Shown in pieces: positions 35,201 through 44,926 of a stretch of DNA of 60,000 nucleotides. The position numbers and the translations under genes were made by a program. Under the pieces are notes generated by a model, which saw only the letters and a list, made by a program, of their open reading frames with translations, made no database searches and was not told where the DNA came from. The stretch is from Zygnema cylindricum (lineage: Eukaryota > Streptophyta > Zygnematophyceae > Zygnematales > Zygnemataceae). The stretch is from NCBI GenBank assembly GCA_037447655.1, contig JBBHKE010001954.1, positions 269,941-329,940 of the forward strand, read 5' to 3'. The stretch's first letter is position 1; every line of letters begins with the position of its first letter.

Positions 35201-36340
35201 ATGTTCTTGCGAGAACTCCATCCGGCGCAGTTTATAACCTTTTTCGGTATTTTTTGCCCTCGGCCTCGGGTACTTGAGGCCTCAATATGTTTTCAAATTT
35301 CTAGTGGAATATTCCTCCCAGACTTTGGTGATCTCCTCATGACGTCGTGTCTTGTGTTTGTCACCGAGGATCCTGCCCCATCAATGTGGGCAAAGTATTA
35401 TTATGATTGGTGGTTCGTGCCACTTGTATGCAACTCTAGCCTATATTTAGTGATTATTGCCGGTTGCGTCAGCTATTGTCATGCCACCTCATCATTTCGG
35501 GTGGTCAGTCGAGGGAGTTTTGAAGTTGTGTTTCACAATGTCCAGGATTTGTTGGATCTCCATCCCAATTGGTTTGTCCTCAAGGTTAACGTTTCAACTG
35601 CCCTTATGACCTTGGATCGGAACGTTATTGTAGCTTACACTCAGCCCCTCCCCGATTGTCACATTGTCCGTTTTGTGCGATCCTATTACTCTTTGGCCAG
35701 TCGCCTCTCCTTCTCATTTGATAATGGTTTCGTTCTCTCCTTCGCAATCAACACTCGTCAGGATGACCCACTTGTTGGACTCTATTTGTCATTTCTCATT
35801 GCCGCGTCCTTTGGGCTTTTGGTTGCGTACTCCTTTCTTGCCTCTTCCCTTGATGGCGGACGACACACATACGATCGACCTTATGGACCAGGTTTTGTCA
35901 GCTTACAATTTTTTTAAAGATCACCTAGCATAATTTTACCTTAGATGTTCAACTATCCAATTGTGTTGCTTCGTCACTTTTTAATATCCCTCTTCTTTCA
36001 CTCCCCCTCATAGTGTTCCAAACTACACTATATCCTGAGGCATTCATGTGTTAGAGTGTCAGTTTGGCTCGACTACTTCTCCGACCCAGTTTTTTTATTT
36101 TGCCCTTCATACTCATTTGTCCCACGTGGACGACCTCCCTAACCTTCCTAACCCTCATACGACTTATGCGCTCTTCTTTAGGTGTTTCACCCACCTCCCC
36201 TCCTACCCCCCCTGCACTTCCCTTCACACCTCTACCTTTGTCTCATCTCTTTCCTCCTTCCATGATTGCTTGATGGACACCCTCCATACTTAGTTGGATC
36301 ATGGGCTTTTGATTGCGAGTCTAGAGCCATGCCTTCACAC
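35201..36340 (+). pseudogene. Non-LTR retrotransposon reverse transcriptase, decayed copy 1
   Basis: The frame 35201-35917 carries fingers/palm sequence of a non-LTR type RT: a stretch ending in FEVVFHNVQDLLDLHPNW, the first catalytic block as LKVNVSTAL (the Asp normally before V is Asn here), then SFAINTRQDDPLVG in place of GTRQGDPLGG. After a frameshift the catalytic block reads ADDTHTIDLMDQVLSAYNFF (~35,855-35,915). Further homologous pieces in shifting frames run to LMDTLHT near 36,290. It is colinear with copy 2 downstream but has frameshifts, stops and a lost catalytic Asp, so it is dead. Confidence 0.8.
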
Positions 36341-36344
36341 GTGC

Positions 36345-36889
36345 AAAACACATACCTGATTGGCTCCTCTGCCTGGTCTGTCCGTACTTGTGCTGCAGAG
36401 TCGACTCTGGAGGCGGTGAAGGCGGCCGTCGCGAACAAGGGGAGCTTCCCCGAAATCAAATGTGACGGAGTGAATTTCCGATGCGACAATTCCCGTCGCG
36501 TGTATGAGATGTGAGTGATGGTCGCTGCGTGCAATCTTTCCCACGATGAATACGCACTGAATCCCGCACTGAATCTCGCATCGAATTTTTGGAAGGGGAA
36601 GGGGAGGGGATGGGAGGGAGGGAAGGGGAGGGGAGGGAAGGGGAGGGGGGAGAGGGACACAAAGGAATCAATCGATGACTATTGGGAGGGTAAAAAAAAA
36701 TGTAAACATGCCATGGGCACAAAGATAAATTTCAAGAATTAATTCAAAATTATGTTTATAATTCTTTTACATTATATTGTGAATAAATCTCTTTAGATGT
36801 TGTACTAATAATAATATTTTTTGGTTAATGACCTTGTAATCTGTACTAACTTAGAGGCACTTTTGGGGGAATGATGGGGTTATAACTCG
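36345..36889. other. GC-richer island between two RT copies, unexplained
   Basis: 36,360-36,545 is much richer in G+C than its surroundings and open on both strands (36266-36514 plus, including EAVKAAVANKGSFPEIKCDG; 36232-36660 minus). I do not recognise a family. A GGGAGGGGA purine tract follows at 36,590-36,655, then AT-rich DNA. Confidence 0.3.
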
Positions 36890-38743
36890 CGTTATCATGG
36901 ACTTCTAAATGGTAACCAGTTGAGTGAAAGCATCCCATCGTCCATCGGTCAACAGGCATCCCTTCGCATTCACGCATCCAATCCTTTCGACAAGCAACCT
37001 TTCCTTTTCGACCGACGGTGATCTCATTCCACTCTGACTGGCACTCGCCAAGGCGACCCTCTGGGCGGACCTTTGTTCGCCCTTGCCCATTATCGGGCCC
37101 TTCGTGCTTCCGCAACCGCTTTCCCTTCTTGCCTTTTCCCTTCGATTGCAGATGATACGCATATTATTGGGCCTAGAGAACAAGTCGTGTTGGCATACGA
37201 TTTTTTCAAGGAACGTTTAGCCGAACTCAACCTTTCAATCCAACCTTCAAAGTGTGTTATTTGGTCTCCTCAGGATATTCCACCTTCCTTTACCCCCCCT
37301 ATTGGTTTTCAAACCCCTTCTCCTTCCGATGGCATTCGTGTGCTAGGTTGCCCCCTTGGTTCGGATACTATCGTGACCCAATTCCTTGATGATGCTTTAC
37401 AGACAGATTTGGCCCAGGTGGACGACCTTCCTCACCTTCATGATCCCCAAGTGCCTTTTGCTATGTTAACCAGGTGTTTTCCCCATCGCCCTTCTTACCT
37501 CACTCGTACTTCCCCTCCCACCTCGACGTTCGTCTCCTCTCTTTCGGCATTTGACGATCGCCTCATGGACGTCCTCCACACTCTGTTAGGTCGTGGGGCA
37601 TTCGATCGCGAGTCCGGGCCCTCAGCCCGCATTCAGGCCTCCCTCCTTGTATCTATCGGGGGGTTGGGTCTATTATCGACTGCTCGTGTTGCTCCCCCTG
37701 CCTATTTGGGAAGTTGGTGTCTTATTGCCTCTACCCTTGTTTCCCGTTTTTTGGCTGGGGACACCCCTGTTCTAGCTACTGTGGTCCCTCGCGTTTCAGA
37801 CGGTGTGTTAGCGTTCCAGCGGACTCTATTGGACGCGTCACGTTCTCTTCCTCCCCATGCACTAGTGGATGTGCCGATTTTCTCCACCTTGGTTACCACA
37901 TCCCCTGAGCGTGTCCAGGAATCAATTTCCGATCGGGTTGTCGCCGCCATTGAATCTGACCTTCTTCAGGCGCTTCCCTCTGATTCTTCGCGTGCCCGTC
38001 TTCTCTCTTGTGGTGGACCAGGTTCTTGATCTTGGCTTTTGGCTACACCTATTTTGTCCACTCTCCGATTCTCACCTGCTCAATTCACCACCGCCCTTAG
38101 ATTTCGCCTTGGCCTCCCCCATCCTCCTTTACTTGGCTCTCTTGTTTGTGCATGTGGTCGTGTTTTGGCGCCCGATGGTGTCCATCTGCTTCGTTGCTCC
38201 CATGGGGGGGATTTGATCCAGGCGCACGACACTATTCGCGACGTTGTTGCGACTATCGCTTCGGAGGGGGGCTTTTCTATGCGTCGGGAGGTTTCTCACA
38301 TTATTCCATCACGTCGGATCGATGTTGTTTTGCTTGATGGTGCCCGTCGCATTTTTGGTGATATTGTTTTGGCAAACCCTTCCTCTGCTACGGTTGTTGG
38401 ACGGGCGGCTCGATATGTTGGGGTGGCGGCTCGTGATGCCGCTAAGGCGAAGGAGCGTGATTATGCTCACAGGGACCCTATGGACGCCTTTATTCCGATG
38501 GCGGTCGAGATCTTTGGTTGTGTGGGTGTTGCAATGGACGAGTTTCTCCGTACTTGCGCTCGACGTGCTTTCGAGCGCCGAGGACCTGGGAGCCCTCCTC
38601 CTTCGGTCCTTACATCTTTTTATCGTCAACGCTTATCTGTGGCTTTACAGCGAGTGCAGGCTTCTATTCTCCTCCGATCGGCTATCTCGGTTATGGATCG
38701 TCGCCGTGTTCCGGACCTCCCTCAACGTGCTCCCCCGGGTTGA
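36890..38743 (+). pseudogene. Non-LTR retrotransposon ORF: RT plus PD-(D/E)XK-like endonuclease region, copy 2
   Basis: Longest and best preserved copy. The frame is open from 37022 to 38743 except for a single TGA at 38027-38029; another in-frame TGA at 37019-37021 ends the upstream homology. Order of parts: GTRQGDPLGGPLFALAHYRAL (~37,050-37,110), catalytic block IADDTHIIGP (ADD codons 37148-37156), a thumb-like region, then after the stop a Cys/His cluster CACG...HLLRC.H (~38,145-38,205) and a segment RREVSHIIPSRRIDVVLL...GDIVLANP (~38,285-38,380). That last part has the spacing of the restriction-like endonuclease that ends R2-type elements (zinc knuckle, R/E, D-V, D-I). No ORF1, 5' end or poly-A tail was recognised. 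Family placement is inference. Confidence 0.8.
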
Positions 38744-39014
38744 GGGGACTTACGGGGTTGCTTTTAGATAGATAATTGAGTTGGTGTTAGAGTTGTGGTT
38801 TTGGATTTGTGTGTTGCTGGGCTTTTCATTTTGGGTTTGGGTGCTTTTATTTGCCTTGTTGTTGTTCCCGTTGCTCTCTTTAGTTTTATTGCCCTGGTAG
38901 TTTTTATGTGTTGGCCATACCACCCTTTTTGTACCCCCGGACTTAGATGGTTTACCATCGTGCTTTTTAATTTATCCTGCCTCACTCTCTTGTGGGGGTT
39001 TGAGTTTAGTATCT

Positions 39015-39200
39015 ATCCACATGTGACCCTTGTTGCCTACCTCAGGAGTTGGTGCCTTGATGCCTCCACGATTGTCTCTCGCTTTTTGGTTGAGGATACT
39101 CCTGTTCTTGCTACCATCATCCTCTTTGTTTCGGACAGTGTCTTCGACCATCATCCCTCGTTTTTTATACGGTGGCTTCTCTTTCCAGCAGTTTGTTTTC
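39015..39200 (+). pseudogene. Non-LTR retrotransposon, decayed copy 3 (short)
   Basis: Encodes AYLRSWCLDASTIVSRFL followed by EDTPVLATIILFVSDSV, nearly colinear with AYLGSWCLIASTLVSRFL.GDTPVLATVV in copy 2 (37,705-37,810). The similarity ends after ~60 codons. The 240 bases between copies 2 and 3 (38,765-39,005) are T/G-rich and unassigned. Confidence 0.75.
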
Positions 39201-39428
39201 AAGGCAGCATGTTCTATTCCTCCCGCATCCATCTCTTGGGTACTTAACTGTCATGTAAGCGACCACATGTAACAGATGAGCCTTTACTTTTTTTATTGAA
39301 ATATCACGAAGTAGTGTTAACAAAACTGTAGTAAGAATGAACTGAAATCAGTCACATAGCCTTACACTAAATTACCATTTTTGGCAATCATTTCGTTTTA
39401 GCACTTTTAAATCATAGCCATGGGCAAG

Positions 39429-39429
<1 letters not shown>

Positions 39430-39515
<86 letters not shown>

Positions 39516-39545
39516 TTTCTCTCTTTCTCTCTCGCTCGCTCTCTT
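39430..39545. repeat. (CT)n microsatellite, about 41 perfect units
   Basis: Perfect CT dinucleotides from 39431 to 39513, followed by an imperfect CT tail. All long frames over it are artefacts. A purine-rich stretch follows at 39,680-39,770. Confidence 0.95.
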
Positions 39546-39874
39546 CCTCTCTCCCATCTCTCTAGGAGAGGGAGTGGCGAGACGGAGAGGGAAATGGAGA
39601 GGAGTCTGAGTGAGAGAGTTATCGATATAAGACCCATTTAAACCACAGTAATTTGCAAGATTTCAAGTCAAATAACCTAAAGGAGGAGAGAGGAGAAGAA
39701 ACAGGAGAAGGAACAGAAGAGAGGAGAAGGGAGAGAAAGAGTGTAAGGGAGGGGAGAAGAGTGGTTGGGGAGACCACTGTTACATCATGGGTAACGCTCA
39801 ACCTTTTTTTTTTTTTTTTTAGGAACCTTTTCCTTACTTAATAATGAATTATATCAAGTACTTATTCTTGACAT

Positions 39875-40060
39875 GAGGGAAAAAAAGCTAAAAACCCTAT
39901 AGAACCCCAGAAAACCCCAAAAAACCTTTAAAAAATCATAAAAAACCCTAGAAAACCCTAAAAAATCCCTAGAGAAACCCTAGAAAACTGTGGAAATCCC
40001 CCTAAAAAACCCTGAAAAACCCCCAAAAACCAAACCTGGAAAATCCTTAAAAAACTCTAA
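39875..40060. repeat. Degenerate interstitial telomere-like repeats
   Basis: About 15 imperfect units of the AAACCCTA type in one orientation (AAACCCTATAG, AAACCCTAGAAAACCCTAA, AGAAACCCTAGAAAAC). Arabidopsis-type telomere repeat is CCCTAAA; units here vary in length, so this is an old or drifted array. Confidence 0.75.
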
Positions 40061-40193
40061 AAAAACGACAATGTATGCCTTATATTCATTACCAATGTGG
40101 AGTTTATATTAGTTATTATTGTGGGGTTTTTAGTACTTATTAGTTTGGGGTTTATATAAGTGTTATTTTTTAAGGTTTTTTATTTTAATTCAG

Positions 40194-40762
40194 TTGCAAA
40201 TGACGAGGCTGATTCTAAACAGTTGAAAGATATTGCGTAAAGGTAAAAAAATAGTGTCATTAACACTATTTTAGGTTTGAGGAGTAAAATTGAGAAGTAA
40301 AAATTTTCCACTTTTACTTTTTTGCGAAGTATTTATTGTTGGTTCATTATTTTACCCATTCGCAATTCTTCCTATTTTTAAGTTTCTCCATTTTTACTTT
40401 TTCCCACCTGTACTTTTACCTATTTCCAAGTTTTCCCATTTGTACTTTTTCCCCCGTTCGTTTTTTTTCCCATTCGTAAGTTTTCAAATTCGTAATCTTT
40501 TCCCATTGTGTTTTTTTTGTATTTGTAATATTTCCCATTTGCATATTTTCCCATTTCTAAATCATTTTTACCTCTACGTGAAATCTTTACAGGGGAGAGG
40601 GAGAGAAGAAGAAATTCCTCTCCTTGTGAGCTCTCTATTGGCCTCTCCTCTCTTGAAGACTGCCTGTTCAAACCACGAAGAGGCAAGAATAGCCCTGGAA
40701 GAATGTTTAGAGGTCAGTGCTCTCTCTCTCTCTCTGTCTCTCTCTCTGTGTCTCGCTCTCTG

Positions 40763-40803
<41 letters not shown>

Positions 40804-41006
40804 ATCTCTTCTCTGTCCTTTCCCTCTCCCTCTCCCTGTTCTCTCTTCTCTCTCTCTTCCACCCATCTCTCCCTCTCTTTGTCCGTTCTCTCTGTTCTCT
40901 CTCTCTGCTCTCTCTCTCTCCCCCCCTTTACCCCCTATAGCATTTGATGACATGGCAGCGGATGGAAAATAGGAAGGAAGTAAATATAGAAAAGGACCAA
41001 GGGTAA
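40194..41006 (+). CDS. Three 3'-terminal exons of an unidentified gene (partial)
   Basis: Three GT-AG-bounded segments join in phase: 40194-40236 (VANDEADSKQLKDIA), 40598-40712 (or from 40593) and 40941-41006. The middle exon encodes EEEIPLLVSSLLASPLLKT then ACSNHEEARIALEECLE, and the last continues HLMTWQRMENRKEVN and ends at TAA. The peptide looks like an amphipathic alpha-helical protein, unlike translated repeats around it. The intron between the last two exons is a CT microsatellite (40,715-40,930) and serves as polypyrimidine tract. Upstream exons were not found: the region before it holds repeats and the retrotransposon relics. It could be a gene with a large TE-filled intron or a remnant. 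I do not recognise the family. Confidence 0.45.
40318..40565. repeat. Degenerate minisatellite, TTTTCCCATTTGTA-type units
   Basis: About 14 imperfect units of 14-18 bases with the core TTTCCCATT(T/C)GTA, inside the intron between the first two orphan exons. Confidence 0.7.
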
Positions 41007-41031
41007 AGAAAGACAAATAGTATTTCTTAAT

Positions 41032-41432
41032 TGTATTGAAGAATACAGGGCAGTCGTTTAAGTAGAATAGAGGAAGTCACGGATGTGGCTTTTCAAGATC
41101 TAGAGAGCTTGTGTGACCTGAAAGGTCACTTGGCTCTTTTGCCGAAAAGGCAAAAGTGAGATCCTTAGTTGTCAGTGAGAGCTAAGGATCAAATCTATTT
41201 GTCAGGCACTACAAAAGCTTCAGTGTTCCCTTCCAAGAAGCGGCAGGAGAAAAACAAAAGACAAATAGACAGAAAGTAGAAACAGAAAACTGAAACTAAG
41301 ATAAAACTGAAAAACAGGAAACTAGGGCTAAGTAGATATCATAGACTAGAATGCTATAACTAGCTAGATCACGCATACTGGAATACCAGTTTGCGTTATT
41401 AACAAGGTAGAGCTATTCTGAAGATTCTAACA
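41032..41432 (-). repeat. Possible solo LTR (401 bp)
   Basis: On the minus strand it reads TGTTAGAATCTTC...TTCTTCAATACA, with TG...CA ends, and includes a short hairpin (CTTTTGCC...GGCAAAAG) and polyadenylation-like U5 words, as copia LTRs do. No flanking primer-binding site, polypurine tract, second copy or 5-bp duplication was found, so this stays tentative. Confidence 0.35.
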
Positions 41433-42052
41433 AAGGAAATAATTTTAACATAGGTGGCTTGAAATCCGGAAGTTAGACTAGTGGTTCAGCATTCCTGAAT
41501 TAAAATTATTTTAAGCTGTTTTAAACTAAATAAACTAAATAATGATTCCACCGTTATATTTAAAGAAGGAGAAAAAATGTCGAAATTGCTTCGACTTAAA
41601 TGCATAATTATCCAGCGTATAATAAAAAATTTGAACATTGGTTAAATATTGAGACATGATGTAAATCGAGTTAAGAATTAAAAGTAAAAAGCAACAATAC
41701 CTCTTAGACCTCACATAGAGCAAACTTTGAATAAGAAAATCCTCCAAAATCCTAACTTCATTATGCCACCAATATTAAATTAAGAAATTAGATAAATAAC
41801 CTTCATTAATACTACTGGCATATTTTCGTTACTCCTTTTCCATTAGAAAGGAGACAGCCATCTAAAACACCACCTACATCTAAATTTAAAACTAGAAAAG
41901 AACTAAAAAAAAATAAAAAAAAAAATCATCATAATCATTTTTCATCTAAACTAATAACTCTAAATGGGACAAAAATAGTTTTATCTCCTTCCTCCCTAGT
42001 TACTGACACTAGGAATTCTGGCTAATAAAACTGTTCTGTTAAAGTCTTCAAG

Positions 42053-43999
42053 TTACTCTTTCGGGAAATTTGCGACCTTTTCTATGATACTTGTGACCAC
42101 GTCTTCCATAACTTCAGGACTCGCAGCCGGGTCTGGAAGACCCCAATCTTCCACATTAGCTCCTTCTGGTGTAACAGGCAAACTCTCCTGCAATATTGAC
42201 ACACGGAAACCGTTCGACCGTTATTAGTAGACAATGATAAAATTAAAGAAAGTTGTTGATTAACTTGCTGACTGCCAAACAGGTAAACTATACTTTTCTG
42301 TGAAATTGACACCATGGAACCGTAGAGGACACTAAAAAGATAAAAAAATTGTTAACTAAATTGCTGACTTTCAAAAAGTAGACTATGCTATCCTGGAATG
42401 TTCAAACATGGAAACCGTTGGACCGTTACAGAAAACAACAAAAATGTTAAGCCAAAAAGGTAAGCTATGCTTTCCTGTAGTATTGAAACATGGAATCCCA
42501 TTGGACCAATATTAGAGGACATAAAGAAAATAAAACAGAATTACAGAGAGTAAGATAACAAAATGGTTACCAACTTGCTGAATACCAAACAGGCAAAATA
42601 AACTGCCCATCATTATTTGAGTGTAAGAGTAGTTGGAAGTAATGAAGAATCATAATTAATGATTTTAGTTGAGAATTGAGTGTCAAGGCAATTTGGATTC
42701 CACTGATTAATTTGGTACTTTTTATATAATTTAGAAACATTGCATCAAGGAAATCCTTGATTGAATTGGTTTTCTTTACTCTAATAGCAATACATACTGT
42801 ATGAACCAAACATAGGGTTTCCCATCTACAGAGCTCCATTTCTAAATGAAAAAATATACCATAAAATTCTCAGCGACAACAATTAACATAAATGCATAGA
42901 ATTTAAAAAGGCGATGTGCAACAAACATACCAAACATCCCATCATGATAATATAATCCCAACTGTTTGCAAGTCCACCGATTTCATCGTCAGCCACTCCC
43001 TGCAAAAAGCCATATCTCCAATATGTTATACAAGAAAACACAAAATAGAAGTACAAAAGGTACATAAAGACACAGAACGGCAAAACTGTACATCTTCCTA
43101 TTAGCTGCTTAACACACAAACATCCAAAAAAAACATATTTAATTGTTACACTTAACAGACATCAACAACCAATGAGATAGAATCCGGTCCAACAATAGGA
43201 AGCCTTTTTTTTTGATAAAAACATATCATAATACAGATACAAAAGCCATCTTATGTAAGAAATTTACCTTAGAACGGAGACCTTCTGTACTATATCCGCG
43301 TCTTTCAAGAGTGGCGGCCATTTTAGGGTTAATTACTCCTGCAGCATGCACTCCTGCGAATGGAAAAATAAAAAAAAGGAAAGAACATAAAATAGAACAG
43401 TCAACAGTAATTGCAGCAAAAAGCATCAGAAAAACACAAAAAAACCTAGACAGAAGCATCTACAAAACAAAAAATACACATCGACTCTCCGAACCGTCAA
43501 TATTGTTGTGGCTTAACATTTCAATAAATTGTCGAACAGCAGAAGAAAAAACACAGGAATAATAGCAGAAAAGTCAATAATATACAAAGTATGATGCGAG
43601 GTAAATTTGAATAGAAGAAAAATAGAAAAATCAGGACAATGTAGCGGATAAGTTAACCTAAAGTCTAATCCCATTTTCAGAGCCGCACATTGAAGTCTTT
43701 ACCAAAAAATTAACACAAAGAAAAAGGAGTCAACTACAAGCCCCAAGTCCTTAGTCAGCATTTGCCCGCTTATCTTTTAAAAACATATATCCAAACTTCC
43801 AAAACAATATCTCAGTGAAAAAACCCTTAAAAACCCTAAAACTCTTCTTAAACTGCCCTAAAAAGATAAAACACACTATAATCTCACCTGCACTGGCTAC
43901 ATAAAGGTCTGGCCTGTCTTTCCGGGCGACAGCTTCTGCAGCTATGGAACGGTTGGAGTTGTGAGAGCAGACGAAGATGACGCGCTTCGAAGGAGCCAT
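42053..43999 (-). CDS. Low-molecular-weight phosphatase / arsenate reductase-like protein (LMWPc fold), 4 exons
   Basis: Exons 43888-43999, 43268-43353, 42931-42999 and 42053-42187 join in phase with GT-AG sites to a complete 133-residue protein. The P-loop C11-SHNSN-R17-S18 in VIFVCSHNSNRSIAAEA is the CX5R(S) active site of low-molecular-weight tyrosine phosphatases and thioredoxin-coupled ArsC. ArsC-like features follow: SAGVHAAGVINPKMA, the hydrophobic strand WDYIIMMGC (C88) and the D-P general-acid loop WGLPDPA (D108). Thioredoxin-coupled ArsC uses three Cys (P-loop plus a C-x6-C pair); here only C11 and C88 exist, so the classic disulfide relay is incomplete and phosphatase activity is equally possible. 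Its length matches bacterial ArsC. Plants have a different LMW-PTP, so bacterial origin is worth testing. No transit peptide is evident. A plausible leader lies at 44,000-44,100. Confidence 0.87.
42181..42600. repeat. Four-unit degenerate tandem repeat spanning the exon 4 acceptor of the LMWPc gene
   Basis: The word pattern (A/G)ACTATGCTTTCCTG...ATTGAAACATGGAAACC recurs at about 42181, 42287, 42381 and 42462, spacing ~80-105 bases. The first unit contains the true exon 4 acceptor; others contain AG sites in the same place (for example CTACAG on the gene strand near 42476), i.e. decoy 3' splice sites. Confidence 0.7.
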
Positions 44000-44926
44000 G
44001 GCTGCAGGAAGCTGCAGTAAACTTTTTAGGGTTTGTGAAGTATTAACTTAAGTTCTATTGAGAGAAACGACACTAAATAATGAACGGATTTAAGGAGGCT
44101 GCTGTAAATACCGGGCTCAGTTAACAGCGTAGTGTAGGTGTTTTCTGTCGGAGAAAATCGGGTCGAATGCTGGAATTCGTACTTTTCCTACAAATCCGTA
44201 CTTTTTTTTTTTGTTTTTTTGAAAAACATTTCCACGGTGAACATTTAAAAATTATAAACACATTTTTTCGTACTTTCAAACTGTTTTTTTTTTGTTTTTC
44301 TAAACATTTTCAGGGAGAATCTCTAAAAGTTAACCGTTAGATTTTTTTTGTTTGAATATCTGCTATAGGCAACAGCTCCACCGGGCCAGTAGATTACTAC
44401 ACTGTACAGTGCCGTCCTCATGGAGGACGGTACAGCAGCCACCTGCAGCTCGTGTACAAAGTTACAAACGCTCTACTTGAATAATAGAGATAAGTGCCGC
44501 ACCAATGAATCTTTTACACGTTGCAGAGACCATGTGGTTTCAGACACGGTGGAGCAAGCCACTAAAGATGCTTTGGCAGAGAATATCCTGCCACGCTCCC
44601 TTTGCCTCACGCACTGATTTTTAATCTTCATAGGGCAGTTCGAGTTTTAAATTTTAAAACCCTACCGTATAACTGCCACAATGAGATAGTACGCTGTTAC
44701 AACGCTGTTTACAAATCGCATATTCAGATTGCTCTCGTTACGGCAATCGAGAAAATCTTTGAAGATTTTACCCATCTGACAAAGCCTACGTCGCATCAAC
44801 AAGAATAAGCCACGTATGCAACAGATACAGTCCAGAGTTGGAAAGTACAGTAATGTACTTTATTGTACAGTACAGTACAGTACTGTACTGTACTGTATCA
44901 TTACTGACGCGACCTGTGAAAATTCT
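44000..44926. other. Upstream flank of the LMWPc gene and a GTACA palindrome
   Basis: No gene recognised. T-rich near 44,190-44,300. A perfect palindrome of GTACA/TGTAC units, 34 bases, sits at 44,864-44,897, just left of the hAT element. Similar TACTGTAC words recur at 29,940, 30,040, 50,450, 50,510 and 59,990. Confidence 0.5.
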
